64,000 nt of DNA from Thermoproteota archaeon (GTDB lineage: Archaea > Thermoproteota > Methanomethylicia > Culexarchaeales > Culexarchaeaceae): assembly GCA_011605825.1 (NCBI GenBank), contig JAAOZK010000003.1:54514-118513 (forward strand), read 5' to 3'. A program made the position numbers and the translations under genes. Below, one piece after another: positions 43,946-53,012 of this stretch (position 1 is its first letter; every line of letters begins with the position of its first letter). The notes under the pieces were generated by a model that did no database searches, had not been told where the DNA came from, and saw only the letters and a program-made list of their open reading frames with translations.

Positions 43946-44263
43946 TTGTGGCTTATAATATTGGCGTTTGCAGCAGCTATAGTGACACCATTATGGTATT
44001 CGATGGCCGATGATGATAAGTATCTATTGAAGGTGCTCTGCCTAATACTTTGGGGTGCAACGATAATGGTATTCGTAGATCACGTATATGGTTTCTTAAC
44101 AGAGGGTGGAGAATTCCTTGAAATGACATTAGACGCTACATTACTGGGGTTTACAATGCTGATATTCGCATTGATCATCTGGGAAATCGTGCTGCTACTA
44201 AAAGACCCTAAAGGTGTGCTTTATGGGAGAAGAAATAATTCATCTGGCAATGCAGGGAATTAA
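43946..44263 (+). CDS. Hypothetical 3-TM membrane protein (divergent partner)
   Basis: 105 residues with three hydrophobic segments (about 2-17, 26-50, 63-86). The second ends VFVDHVYGFLTEGGE, similar in place and pattern to LALEHVWHGE of the divergent neighbour, so the two may be distant paralogues or partners. The tail is polar (GRRNNSSGNAGN). TTG start with GGTGATT upstream. tRNA-Phe is convergent 26 nt downstream. Not recognised as a known family. Confidence 0.5.
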   Translation: MWLIILAFAAAIVTPLWYSMADDDKYLLKVLCLILWGATIMVFVDHVYGFLTEGGEFLEMTLDATLLGFTMLIFALIIWEIVLLLKDPKGVLYGRRNNSSGNAGN

Positions 44264-44288
44264 ACTATTCCCCATTTTTTAATAGTTA

Positions 44289-44362
44289 TGCCGGGGGTGG
44301 GATTTGAACCCACGACAGTCCGGTCTTCAGCCGGATGCTCTCCCAGTCTGAGCTACCCCGGC
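44289..44362 (-). tRNA. tRNA-Phe(GAA)
   Basis: 74 nt: acceptor GCCGGGG/CCCCGGC, D stem GCTC/GAGC, anticodon stem TCCGG/CCGGA around CTGAAGA (anticodon GAA), variable CTGTC, T stem GTGGG/CCCAC around TTCAAAT, discriminator A. No intron and no encoded CCA. Confidence 0.96.
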
Positions 44363-44469
44363 TACAAAAATATATCCTTCAAACTCTTTATTTACTTTTC
44401 CTTCAAAATAAATTCCTAATAATCATCAATTATGTTTATCTCTACATTGTAGTTAATATATAGACGTGT

Positions 44470-45642
44470 ATGTTGGTGTGGAGTGGTATTCTGGTTGCTT
44501 ATGGTGAAATAGCCATTAAATCCGATTTTGTTAGGCGTAGTTATGTTCGTAAATTGATGAGGAATATAGCTTCAAGTTTAAAGAATGAAGGTTTGAAATG
44601 TAATGTTAAGCATAAGTGGTCTAGAATTATTGTGGATGTTGATGATGTTGAGAGGGCTATGAACATTTTGGGGAGAATTTTTGGAATATCCTACTATTCA
44701 CCCTACATATATGTTGAATTATCTAAACTTGAAGATTTTATAGCTCAAAATTGCGGTGAGCTCCTTAAAGATGCTAAAAGTTTTGCTGTTAGGGTTAGGA
44801 GGAGTGGTAAGCATGATTTTAGTAGTAGAGATCTTGAAGTTAAGCTTGGATCAATTATTAAAGAGAAGACTGGGTTGAAGGTATCCTTGGAGTCTCCGGA
44901 TAGAACCGTCTATGTTGAGGTTAGGAATAGTGATTGTTATATTTATTTGTGGAGGATGGATGGTTTACGTGGAATACCATTAGGTACTTCTGGAAGGGTT
45001 GTATGCTTAGTTTCTGGGGGTATTGATTCGCCTGTGGCTGCTTGGTATATGATGAAGCGCGGATGTCCATTGACTATTCTATATGCTGATGTCAAGGATC
45101 CATTGAGGTTTAGGAAGTTCATCAACATTGCTAGGCATATATCTTATTGGCATTTGGGTGAAGATTTACATGTGTACACTTATGATCATTACAAGTGGCT
45201 TGAGCATATTCGCGATAATGGTGGAAAATATGTTTGCGTCTTGTGTAAAATAATGATGTATGCTGTTGCCAATAAGTTAGCTGAGAGGTTGGGGGCTTGG
45301 GCTATCGTCACCGGAGAATCTATTGGTCAAGTTGCTTCTCAAACTTCAAGGAATTTAATGGTTTTAAATTCATATTCCAATCTTCCAGTGGTTAGGCCTT
45401 TGATTGCTTATGATAAGGAGGAGATCGTGTCTATGGCTAAGAAACTTGGATTTTATGATTATGCTATTTCAAGGGATGGTTACGCTAGTTCCAGTATTGA
45501 TTGCTGGGCTAGACCTAAACGTGTAACCACAATGGCAGATCCAGGTAATGTTTCAAAACTACTATCGGAATTGAATTTCAACCACTTTTTAAATGAATGT
45601 GTAAATTCCATTAAACCCATAGATTTAAATGTTCCACTTTGA
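44470..45642 (+). CDS. thiI: tRNA 4-thiouridine synthase ThiI
   Basis: 390 residues; ATP-dependent sulfur transfer to U8 of tRNA, and in some organisms thiazole synthesis. N-terminal ferredoxin-like and THUMP domain (GEIAIKSDFVRRSYVRKL, ... FAVRVRRSGKHDFSSRDLE), then the PP-loop SGGIDSP (182-188). Two cysteines follow in CVLCK (residues about 257-260), as in archaeal ThiI with a CxxC site that may bind an Fe-S cluster. No rhodanese domain. Stands alone downstream of a divergent tRNA-Phe. Confidence 0.93.
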   Translation: MLVWSGILVAYGEIAIKSDFVRRSYVRKLMRNIASSLKNEGLKCNVKHKWSRIIVDVDDVERAMNILGRIFGISYYSPYIYVELSKLEDFIAQNCGELLKDAKSFAVRVRRSGKHDFSSRDLEVKLGSIIKEKTGLKVSLESPDRTVYVEVRNSDCYIYLWRMDGLRGIPLGTSGRVVCLVSGGIDSPVAAWYMMKRGCPLTILYADVKDPLRFRKFINIARHISYWHLGEDLHVYTYDHYKWLEHIRDNGGKYVCVLCKIMMYAVANKLAERLGAWAIVTGESIGQVASQTSRNLMVLNSYSNLPVVRPLIAYDKEEIVSMAKKLGFYDYAISRDGYASSSIDCWARPKRVTTMADPGNVSKLLSELNFNHFLNECVNSIKPIDLNVPL

Positions 45643-45758
45643 ATATGCTTCCATGTTTTGATGAAGTAAAATTTATATTAATGATCTGAATTTAACTTAT
45701 TGCCAACCATAAGCTCCGCTTAAATCATTAATTACATATTGTTTTGTGGGGGGATTCT

Positions 45759-46976
45759 ATGAAGGTTTTACTGATGGGTTTAGGTTTGGTTGGCTCCAAC
45801 ATCTTTAGGATGCTTGTCTCAAATGAAGCTGTATCTGAGCTTATTTGTTGTGATAAGAGTTCTGAGAAGATTGATGCTGTTAAATCTTCACTTAAAACTA
45901 TTCATCATGACGATCATGTGAACGTAGATTTTAGGAAGCTTGATTTATCAAGGGATTCTGATATCGAGAATTGTATTAAGGGAGCTGACGTCGTTATAAA
46001 TTCCACTTCCCCAACCTTAAACATCAAGATAATGAGGGGTTGTTTAAAGGTTGGTGTAGACTATTTGGATCTTGCATCAAATGATTATGCAAATGCTGAG
46101 CAACTGTCTTTGAATGGTGAATTCGTTAATGAAGGGTTGAAGGCTATAATAAATTTGGGTGTTTCACCTGGACTAACCAATTTAATGGCTAAGTGGTGTT
46201 CAGAGGTTTTGGATGAAGTTGAGGCTGTAAAGGTGAGGCTTGTTGAGGATCAAGTACCATATTGGCGTGTTTGGTCTTGGTCTCCATATCTCACTATAGA
46301 ACACTTCTCATGTCCACCAATAGTCTATGAGAATGGACATTTCAAAATTGAAAAGCCCTTGGGTGAAATGGAGGAATATGAATTTCCAAATCCAATTGGT
46401 AGGAAGAGGACTTACCTAATCTATGGAGATGAAATAGCAACACTCCCAAAATATATAAAACTTAAGAGAATTGACTTGAAGTCAGGTGGCTCCGAAATAG
46501 AATTTGTAAAGGGACTTTACGACCTAGGCTTATTTAGTAATGATGAGATAAGGGTTGATAGGAAACTTATTTCGCCGATAAAAGTGCTTTACAGTTTGGC
46601 AAGAAAATTCGATGGATATAATCCAATTGAGCATATACATGGCCTTGATGACATGATTTTGGCCGTGTCCGTTGAAGCTATAGGTTTTAAGGGTGGAGAG
46701 AGATCAATCGTGAAAATCAATGCCCTACCCCCAAAATTAAGTGATCTTTTAAATATGAAGATAGCCACAACTCCAATGGCATTCTCCGCTGCGGCAGTAT
46801 TGGTATCATCAATCGGTGTAATAAAGGAATTGAAGGAGCCTGGAGTATATCCACCTGAAGCTCTAGATCAAAGGTTGAGGGAAAACATAATTTCGAAGCT
46901 AATTGAATGCTATCAAATTAAGATATTGCATGAACCAGTAAAGATCATTAAGAGTACAGGGTCAAAGGGCAATTAA
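45759..46976 (+). CDS. Saccharopine dehydrogenase family protein
   Basis: 405 residues. N-terminal Rossmann NAD(P)-binding motif GLGLVGSNI, DKSSEKI at the end of the second strand, and GADVVINSTSPTLN, followed by NLGVSPGLTNLMAKW. This is the saccharopine dehydrogenase / carboxynorspermidine synthase superfamily; it catalyses reductive amine coupling or cleavage. Substrate not determined from sequence. The ATG at 45759 is preceded by GTGGGGGGATT; the longer GTG start at 45744 overlaps that site. tRNA-Ser is convergent 95 nt downstream. Confidence 0.8.
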   Translation: MKVLLMGLGLVGSNIFRMLVSNEAVSELICCDKSSEKIDAVKSSLKTIHHDDHVNVDFRKLDLSRDSDIENCIKGADVVINSTSPTLNIKIMRGCLKVGVDYLDLASNDYANAEQLSLNGEFVNEGLKAIINLGVSPGLTNLMAKWCSEVLDEVEAVKVRLVEDQVPYWRVWSWSPYLTIEHFSCPPIVYENGHFKIEKPLGEMEEYEFPNPIGRKRTYLIYGDEIATLPKYIKLKRIDLKSGGSEIEFVKGLYDLGLFSNDEIRVDRKLISPIKVLYSLARKFDGYNPIEHIHGLDDMILAVSVEAIGFKGGERSIVKINALPPKLSDLLNMKIATTPMAFSAAAVLVSSIGVIKELKEPGVYPPEALDQRLRENIISKLIECYQIKILHEPVKIIKSTGSKGN

Positions 46977-47070
46977 CCACTCACCCATACAATATTGCAA
47001 TTTAAAAATCACAATTTGCATTTCTTCATCATATAAAGTTAGGCATCCCACTTTCCATAAATTATTTTGG

Positions 47071-47154
47071 CGCCGGGGGCGGGATTTGAACCCGCGAGTC
47101 CCCGAAGGGACACAGGCTCTCCAGGCCTGCGCCTTACCGCTAGGCTACCCCGGC
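47071..47154 (-). tRNA. tRNA-Ser(GGA)
   Basis: 84 nt class II tRNA: acceptor GCCGGGG/CCCCGGC, D arm GCC..GGC, anticodon stem CAGGC/GCCTG around CTGGAGA (anticodon GGA), long variable arm GTCCC-TTCG-GGGAC, T stem GCGGG/CCCGC around TTCAAAT, discriminator G. CCA is encoded (47068-47070). It follows cbf5 by 37 nt and may be processed from the end of the ribosomal superoperon. Confidence 0.96.
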
Positions 47155-47191
47155 TTATCCTAATTTTATCTTCATTCTACTCATAAATAAT

Positions 47192-48195
47192 TTATTTCCA
47201 CATTTTTGGGTATACTCCCCTCTCCATTATAACTCTCCTAGTTTTAACCATTATTCCATTTTCAGCATTCAAAATTTCTTCACTACTCTTCTGAGCTGTT
47301 CCCAGTGCAACGAGCTCCCCCCTCTTCGTCATTAATGCCACTAAATCCCCCCTTTTAATTCCGCTTTCAATGGTTAGTATTCCTGGTGCTGCTAAGTCTG
47401 CTCCATGGCATATTGCATCCACAGCGCTGTCTCTTATGGTTATTTTGGGTGTTTCCTCCACAGCTTTCTCCACGGGCAATATAACTTTCCTCAATTCGCT
47501 TTCATCCCCCTCTTCAACCCATGTGTCATATGCATCTTTAAGTCTATGTAGGGTTGTTAATGTTTCATCTTCCTTGAACACTCCACTCCTTGTTCTTCTA
47601 AGTTCTTGCATGTGGGCTCCAACTCCAAGAACTATCCCAATATCGTGGCATAGCTTCCTTATGTATGTTCCAGCTTCACATCCTATCCTCATCAATACAT
47701 CTCTACCAGATATTTCCAGTACGTCAAGGTAGTATATTGTTCTTATTCTCACAACCCTCTTTACTGACGATTTAAGTGGTGGCCTCTGGTATATTTGGCC
47801 AACGAATTCTTTGCATACGGCTTTTATATCTTCCTCACCTACTTTCCCATGTAATCTCATTACGCATATGTATTCCTTTGGGGATTTTGCCATTGCTATC
47901 ATGGCTTTTGTGGCGTTTTCCAGTGCTATTGGAAGTATACCTGAGACATTCGGGTTTCCCCGCCCCATTTTAGGGGCTCTAGGGTCCCGGCATGTCCAGC
48001 CTTCTTTACGTTTAATATTCTCTTCACCCATGATGTTATTTCATGACTTGTCGGTCCAGGTGTTTTATCTAAATTTATAACTCCATATTTTATGTGGGTT
48101 TGTATTGGCCTCTCATATGGGTTTACTCCATACTCTGGGTTTAATGGTTCTTCCCCCTTTATCAGTATCTCCCTCTTCCTAGATGGTTCACTCAT
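47192..48195 (-). CDS. cbf5: H/ACA RNP and tRNA pseudouridine synthase Cbf5, interrupted by a 23-nt intron
   Basis: Pseudouridine synthase guided by H/ACA RNAs on rRNA, and able to act alone on tRNA U55. It is encoded in two frames: exon 1 is 47979-48195 and exon 2 is 47192-47955. Read straight through, the N-terminal frame stops after 89 codons. Removing 47956-47978 joins them to 326 residues and restores GHAGTLDPNVSGILP, with catalytic Asp73 split by the junction. The rest has GTYIRKLCHDIG and a C-terminal PUA domain. Length and domains are normal. Archaeal cbf5 is the classic protein gene with an endonuclease-spliced intron. Last protein gene of the ribosomal operon. Confidence 0.93.
47956..47978 (-). 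other. Archaeal pre-mRNA intron of cbf5 (bulge-helix-bulge)
   Basis: On the minus strand the 23 nt run A-GCCCC-TAAAAT-GGGGC-GGGG-AA. The central 4-bp helix is CCCU (47984-47981, exon 1) with GGGG (47961-47958, intron). Opposed 3-nt bulges are AGA (47980-47978) and AAA (47957-47955); an inner hairpin GCCCC/GGGGC closes the intron and CGGG/CCCG closes the exons with one unpaired A. Cutting after the second bulge base on each side yields exactly the in-frame join. Confidence 0.9.
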
Positions 48196-48256
48196 ATTCT
48201 TCCCTCAATAAAATTTGATTTATTTAATTGTTTATATTGCTTTGCCCTCTTCCCCT

Positions 48257-48541
48257 TCACTGAACCTTTATCTTAATTGGTTCCTTCATGTATTCCAATA
48301 GGTTTTGTTTGCTTAAGGCTTCCATTACTTCATCATCTGATGCTCCTGCTTTTAACTCTATTTTATTCTCTGTTGGTTCTAGGTGTTTTATGTTGCTCCT
48401 CCTCCTCTTTACCCCGTTAACCTTCTTTGGTCCAGTTACTAGGACGAATTTGTCATCTATTATATCCACTATAACGCATTTCTTACCTGCCTCTCTCCCC
48501 CTCGTTTTTACACATATTCTCCCAACCTCTATCGCTGACAT
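48257..48541 (-). CDS. rpl14e: Ribosomal protein eL14 (L14e)
   Basis: 94 residues with the KOW-like start [20 protein letters not shown] and ITGP-type strand [17 protein letters not shown], as in archaeal L14e. The ATG at 48541 is chosen because GGAGGGGG lies 4 nt upstream; an in-frame TTG at 48559 precedes that site. It sits between cmk and cbf5, the usual archaeal order, with 17 nt to cmk and 61 nt to cbf5. Confidence 0.93.
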   Translation of the reverse strand: MSAIEVGRICVKTRGREAGKKCVIVDIIDDKFVLVTGPKKVNGVKRRRSNIKHLEPTENKIELKAGASDDEVMEALSKQNLLEYMKEPIKIKVQ

Positions 48542-48575
48542 ATTTCCCCCTCCGGACAAAAGAGATTTTGGCCGC

Positions 48576-49130
48576 TTAATTAAAAGTGTTTCGTTTCTCC
48601 ATATATTTCTGTATTAAGTATATTAAGGTTTGTGATACCTCTTCCTCCCCCCACTTCTCAGTGTTTATGACAATATCGTATATGCTTAGATCATTAAGGT
48701 CTATTCCATAGAAGGTCTTGTATCTAAGGGCGTTGCTCTCTTCCCTTCTCCTTATATCATTTATTGCTTGTTCGAAGGGTTTTCCATCCCTCTTCGCCAC
48801 CCTTCTTGCCCTCTCCTCCAGTGATGCTGTTAAGTATATTTTTATGTCTGCCTTTTCCTTTGCTATCCAACCCGTTAAATGGCCGTCTATTACAACTCCC
48901 CCCTTCTCTGCTTCCATCAATGTCCTACTATCTGCCTCCAAATCATATTTTGGGTCTTTTTCAGCTATTCTTTGAAATTCCTCTAAACTCAAGTTCATCT
49001 TGGTAGCTATATCTCTGAAGTATCTCCCTATTGAAAAATATCTCAAATTAAGTTTTTCCGCTATCCTTTTTGCATGGGTGCTTTTACCTGAGCCTGGGGG
49101 GCCGCTGACGGTTACAACTATCTTTTTCAA
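48576..49130 (-). CDS. cmk: Cytidylate kinase
   Basis: 184 residues; phosphorylates CMP/dCMP with ATP. Walker A GPPGSGKS (10-17), [33 protein letters not shown], and the lid region [19 protein letters not shown] with [11 protein letters not shown]. This is the archaeal type found in the ribosomal operon between eL34 and eL14. The ATG overlaps the eL34 stop by 4 nt. No second nucleotide kinase gene (adk) is present in the cluster. Confidence 0.92.
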   Translation of the reverse strand: MKKIVVTVSGPPGSGKSTHAKRIAEKLNLRYFSIGRYFRDIATKMNLSLEEFQRIAEKDPKYDLEADSRTLMEAEKGGVVIDGHLTGWIAKEKADIKIYLTASLEERARRVAKRDGKPFEQAINDIRRREESNALRYKTFYGIDLNDLSIYDIVINTEKWGEEEVSQTLIYLIQKYMEKRNTFN

Positions 49131-49393
49131 TGGGCGCCCTCCCTAACAGCCATCTTTATGAGTCTTTCCAAACATTTGTGGTCTAGATATCCGCCATATG
49201 GTCTATTAGGCCTCTTAGAACTTTTTGGTATTTTCTTCATTTTCACTGGTGGCAGGTTTGGAACCCCCCTTAACTCTGATTTGCATAGAGCGCATTTGGC
49301 TATATTTGGTCTTCTTTTTTCATAATGTATTGCAATTCTCCCTCCAGGCGTCTTCCTCAAGACAAGTCTCTTAGTTCTAGACCTAACGTTCAT
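49127..49393 (-). CDS. rpl34e: Ribosomal protein eL34 (L34e)
   Basis: 88 residues: NVRSRTKRLVLRKTPGGRI, a Cys pair KCALCKSEL, then RPYGGYLDHKCLERLI with a further Cys. Matches archaeal L34e in length and order. It lies 15 nt downstream of the EMC3-like gene and overlaps cmk by 4 nt. Present in some but not all archaeal lineages. Confidence 0.93.
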   Translation of the reverse strand: MNVRSRTKRLVLRKTPGGRIAIHYEKRRPNIAKCALCKSELRGVPNLPPVKMKKIPKSSKRPNRPYGGYLDHKCLERLIKMAVREGAH

Positions 49394-49408
49394 ATATACA
49401 CACCCCCC

Positions 49409-49906
49409 TTATGTTAATTTAAATATTTTTTGAAGTATTGGTAGTATGAGTATTGAGCATAGTATATACCATGATCCAAAATTAAGTTTGTCTCCTGCAA
49501 ATGGTATTGGGAATGGTGTTACCACAACATATCCGTATGCTGGGTTGTTGAATACTGCGGCGAATATTATGAAGAATATCCATAGTGGGATCATGAATAT
49601 GAGTGTTGGCTTCATTCTCTGTGCAGTTACATTTGCTTGCAACTCTCTTATGTAAGCCTCTTTCTTCTTCAATTTAGCTATCTGCTTTTTATCATTGCTT
49701 AAAATTGCTTGCCTCATTTGAAGATTCCACTCATTTATTTCCCTGGTTTGCTGCCTCAATTTTTCCACGTCAAGCAGTAGATAGTTGGCTCCTATGGTTA
49801 TCATGCATACCATGATGCTTATTCCTATAACTGTTATTGATGAGAGTGGTGGATCTCTGTATGGGCCAAAGAGCTTTACTAAGTAGTCTATGAGCCAATC
49901 CAGCAA
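49409..49906 (-). CDS. EMC3/TMCO1-like (DUF106) membrane protein insertase
   Basis: 165 residues, three membrane segments (about 20-42, 105-125, 142-162) with a cytoplasmic coiled coil between the first and second (KLRQQTREINEWNLQMRQAI ... IAKLKKKEAYIRELQ). This is the archaeal DUF106 member of the YidC/Oxa1/EMC3 family that helps insert membrane proteins next to SecY. It follows secY by 75 nt; adk, which is usually between them in many archaea, is absent. Confidence 0.9.
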   Translation of the reverse strand: MLDWLIDYLVKLFGPYRDPPLSSITVIGISIMVCMITIGANYLLLDVEKLRQQTREINEWNLQMRQAILSNDKKQIAKLKKKEAYIRELQANVTAQRMKPTLIFMIPLWIFFIIFAAVFNNPAYGYVVVTPFPIPFAGDKLNFGSWYILCSILILPILQKIFKLT

Positions 49907-49981
49907 TTTCCCTCACCCTTCAATGATTTCTGATAGGTAAGTTTATCAATTTGTGGTTAAAAATTTTCTTATCTTCCTTAA

Positions 49982-51403
49982 CTACTTTTCTCCAGCAAGT
50001 CTTTTAAGTATTGGATATGCTTCCATCATTTGTTCTTGTGTTAGCATCCCCCAATATTGATATATTATGCCCACAACCAGTAGTATCCCCATTCCAGAGC
50101 CTATGGCTCCAAGTAGGTCTGCCACTATGGCTATTAATGCAACTATTATTCCGCTTAATATTGTTAGTGGTGGTATGTATCTGTTTAGTATTCCCTCTAT
50201 AACTTTTGGTGAGCTTCTAAATCCAGGTATCTGTAATCCTGACTCCACAAGTTGTTGAGCTTGATCTCTTGGGCTTAGGCCTGATGCTTGAACCCATATT
50301 ATCGAGAATATCACTGATGAAATTATTAGTAGAGCTGAGTATATGATTGCATGTATTGGGTCACTTATGACTGATGATATACCTGATGGTGGCTTCGTGT
50401 AGTATGCTAATCCACCAATTGGGGTATTAGTTGTCTGGTTGAATGTTCCAATTAGGTTCAATATTATATTTGCATTATTTATGTTGAATTGCCTCCATAT
50501 TAGTAGTGAGATTATCTGTATGTCTACGAATAGCATCGAGGTGAATATTATTGGTATATTTGAAACGTATAGGAATTTTAATGGTATCTTTGTCCTAATC
50601 CCCCTATATTTCGCCATTGTGATGGGTACTTCTATCCTTGTCCCCTCCATGTATATTACGAGGAGCAGTATTACCACGGCCACTATTAGTCCTGTTAGGC
50701 TTGGCAGTCCATATGGTCTTATTAGGGTATTCATTAGTCCTCCTCCACTTAGTAATGTTTGAGCAGTATATAGTATTGCCCCAATGTATTTTCCATCGCT
50801 CCCAATAACTGGTGAGAAGGTTTCCCAGAACATTTGCTGCGCTATGCCTGCAGCTATGAATAGGCTTACCCCGCTTCCAAGCCCCCACCCCTTTTGTATC
50901 ATTTCATCCATCAACATTAGTAGTAATGTGGTGATCATTAATTGTAGGAATATTATTATCGATGTGTATATGTCCAGTTGTCCGAAGGCTCCGCCAAGTA
51001 TATATGATATTGATTGTATTGCACCCCATATTAGTGTCATGAGTTTTTGTGAAGCACTAAATAATGCTCTGTCTCTCGGGTTTGTGAAATCTAGTTCTAC
51101 AATCTTCGACCCAACAAGTAGCTGCATTATTAATCCTGCTGTGACTATTGGGCCTATTCCAAGCTCCATTAGCGTCCCTCTTTTTGATGCGAAAAGCCAC
51201 CTCATATACATGAATGGATCGTATCCCAATGCACCTTTAATCCCATAAAGTGGGATTTCACTCATTATAAAGTATAGTGTGAGTACCACGGCTGTCCATA
51301 TTAATCTGTCTCTTAATGGTAGTTTCTGCTTTGGTTTTTCAACTTCCGGTAATATCCTTGTTACTGGTTCGAGAAGCTCAAGGATTCTTGGCATAAACTT
51401 CAC
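49982..51403 (-). CDS. secY: Protein translocase subunit SecY
   Basis: 473 residues with ten hydrophobic segments; forms the channel of the Sec translocon. Family motifs: LIWTAVVLTLYFIMSEIPLYG at the N-terminus (key residues P and YG), GIGPIVTAGLIMQLLVG, RIEVPITMAKYRGIR, and VSGLSPRDQAQQLV-like ASGLSPRDQAQQLV near the last third. Start GTG at 51403 (ATG at 51394 possible). It follows uL15 by 46 nt, as in most archaeal and bacterial spc operons. Confidence 0.96.
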   Translation of the reverse strand: MKFMPRILELLEPVTRILPEVEKPKQKLPLRDRLIWTAVVLTLYFIMSEIPLYGIKGALGYDPFMYMRWLFASKRGTLMELGIGPIVTAGLIMQLLVGSKIVELDFTNPRDRALFSASQKLMTLIWGAIQSISYILGGAFGQLDIYTSIIIFLQLMITTLLLMLMDEMIQKGWGLGSGVSLFIAAGIAQQMFWETFSPVIGSDGKYIGAILYTAQTLLSGGGLMNTLIRPYGLPSLTGLIVAVVILLLVIYMEGTRIEVPITMAKYRGIRTKIPLKFLYVSNIPIIFTSMLFVDIQIISLLIWRQFNINNANIILNLIGTFNQTTNTPIGGLAYYTKPPSGISSVISDPIHAIIYSALLIISSVIFSIIWVQASGLSPRDQAQQLVESGLQIPGFRSSPKVIEGILNRYIPPLTILSGIIVALIAIVADLLGAIGSGMGILLVVGIIYQYWGMLTQEQMMEAYPILKRLAGEK

Positions 51404-51449
51404 ACTAAACTATTTGTTTAAACCCTAAATAATTTATGTTAATTTGTAT

Positions 51450-51887
51450 TTAAGATTCCAGTTTCACAGCTTCTCCGCCGGCTTCTTTAATCTTTTCCAC
51501 AGCCTTCTCGGTGAAACTTCTAGCTTTAACTATTATTGGTTTTGTTAATCTTCCAGCTCCCAAAACCTTTGTGTATCCAAATTGTGTTACATCTATTACT
51601 AATCTCCCATCCTTTTCAGCTCCACTTATTTTGCCTTTATTTATCATTTCCTCTATTTCCCGCAAGTTTATTGGTTTATCTATTTCTTTGATGCTTTTTG
51701 GAGTTTTGAAGCCATGTTTTCCGAAATAGTCTCTATCATATTTCAATATGTATGACCATTTGTGTTTATGTAGTCCTGCTTTTCCAAATCCACCCCTCTG
51801 TCCGCTTCCTCTATGTTGTGTTCCGCCATAACCCATATACCTGCTACCCCTCAGCTTCCTACTCTTCTTCTCTCTTCTTACAACCAT
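51450..51887 (-). CDS. rpl15: Ribosomal protein uL15
   Basis: 145 residues: RREKKSRKLRGSRYMGYG, GTQHRGSGQRGGFGKAG and, near the C-terminus, RSFTEKAVEKIKEAGGEAV. The ATG at 51887 is preceded by GGTGATC; the in-frame GTG at 51896 is inside that site. It is 10 nt downstream of uL30. A large-subunit protein that shapes the 23S rRNA domain II region. Confidence 0.95.
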   Translation of the reverse strand: MVVRREKKSRKLRGSRYMGYGGTQHRGSGQRGGFGKAGLHKHKWSYILKYDRDYFGKHGFKTPKSIKEIDKPINLREIEEMINKGKISGAEKDGRLVIDVTQFGYTKVLGAGRLTKPIIVKARSFTEKAVEKIKEAGGEAVKLES

Positions 51888-51897
51888 TTTGATCACC

Positions 51898-52371
51898 CTA
51901 CAACATTCTAACTATTAGTTTGTTTATTTCTCCACCTCTATATCCAAGTTCCCCATCTGATGAGTAGAATGCTTTTACCGATTTCCTAAATCCACCACTT
52001 GGGGGTGTTAATCTGAATATTGGTTTTAAATCTTTTAAATCGTTTATATCGATTTCCCCATTAAATATTTTCTCTGCAAGTTCCCTTATACCATTTAATC
52101 CAAGCTTTTCTTTCACGTATTCATCTGTTAGTTTCATATTTCCGATTAGTCTCCCCCTCTTCCTCAAGACCAATTCTAATGTTTCTAAATCTATTTCCCC
52201 CCATGTTACATATCTTTCAACTTTCCTTACCATTCCAATTATGCTTGGATTTGGCTTTAATATCCTCATGTGGTTTGGTTTATTTAATCTAAGCATTTTT
52301 AGTGTGTCTTCATCCTCTTTTGATACTCCAGCTGTCCCCCTAATTCTTATTACTGCTATGGGTTTGCTCAT
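51898..52371 (-). CDS. rpl30: Ribosomal protein uL30
   Basis: 157 residues, the long archaeal/eukaryotic form: AVIRIRGTAGVSKEDEDTLK, LRLNKPNHMRIL, then FRLTPPSGGFRKSVKAFYS. The ATG at 52371 follows the GGAGAAG that is within the end of uS5; an upstream in-frame ATG at 52389 would overlap uS5 further. It is followed by uL15. Confidence 0.95.
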   Translation of the reverse strand: MSKPIAVIRIRGTAGVSKEDEDTLKMLRLNKPNHMRILKPNPSIIGMVRKVERYVTWGEIDLETLELVLRKRGRLIGNMKLTDEYVKEKLGLNGIRELAEKIFNGEIDINDLKDLKPIFRLTPPSGGFRKSVKAFYSSDGELGYRGGEINKLIVRML

Positions 52372-52373
52372 TT

Positions 52374-53012
52374 TTACGCACTTCTCCATCCGAATCTGAA
52401 TCTATTTGTATTCTTTAGGGCATTGTAGGTTGCCATTATGAAGTTTAGTGTTGTTCTCGTCTCCCCATTTGTGAATGACCATATGTCTTGTATGCCTGCA
52501 AGTCTAAGAACTACCTTTACAGGGTCTCCTGCCACCAGTCCAACTCCCCTTGGAGCTGGTTTTAATGTTATTTCAACACTTCCACTTTTCCCAACCACTT
52601 TGAATGGTATGCTGTGTGGTCTATTGCATGAGCATTCCCAGCTTCCACAGCCCCTATTTACTGGTATTATATTTAGTTTTGCATTTTCTATTGCTTTATC
52701 TATTGCGAATCTAAGTTGTTTTGCTTTTGCGGTTCCAACTCCGACTAATCCATCTTCATTTCCAACTATAACTGCAACTTTAAATCTACTTTGCTCCCCT
52801 GCATCTGTTTGTTTTTGGACTATGCTAACATATACCACTTCATTCTTTAAATTTGGAACTAATATATCTACTATTTCCGGTTCCAGTATTGGTAGGTTAA
52901 GGCTGTAGAGTTGATGAATCGAGTTTATGGTTCCCTCTTTAACTAATTTTCCCACTGTGGTTTTTGGCTCCCATTCAGTTTTCTGTGTGCTTGTTTCCTC
53001 CCCCATATTCAT
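52374..53012 (-). CDS. rps5: Ribosomal protein uS5
   Basis: 212 residues: double-stranded RNA-binding domain [40 protein letters not shown], then [28 protein letters not shown] and [14 protein letters not shown] (each shown in part). The ATG overlaps the uL18 stop by 4 nt; MGEETS at 53006 is an alternative start. Small-subunit protein at the mRNA entry site. Confidence 0.95.
   Translation of the reverse strand: MNMGEETSTQKTEWEPKTTVGKLVKEGTINSIHQLYSLNLPILEPEIVDILVPNLKNEVVYVSIVQKQTDAGEQSRFKVAVIVGNEDGLVGVGTAKAKQLRFAIDKAIENAKLNIIPVNRGCGSWECSCNRPHSIPFKVVGKSGSVEITLKPAPRGVGLVAGDPVKVVLRLAGIQDIWSFTNGETRTTLNFIMATYNALKNTNRFRFGWRSA

Noticed and set aside
45655..45700. Possible C/D box sRNA (TTGATGA ... 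CTGA)
   Set aside because: C box starts with T instead of a purine, there is no closing stem, and the spacer is poorly shaped.
47926..48195. Cbf5 N-terminal fragment as a pseudogene or separate gene
   Set aside because: The frame break coincides with a complete bulge-helix-bulge motif, and splicing restores the catalytic motif exactly. An intron explains it better than decay.
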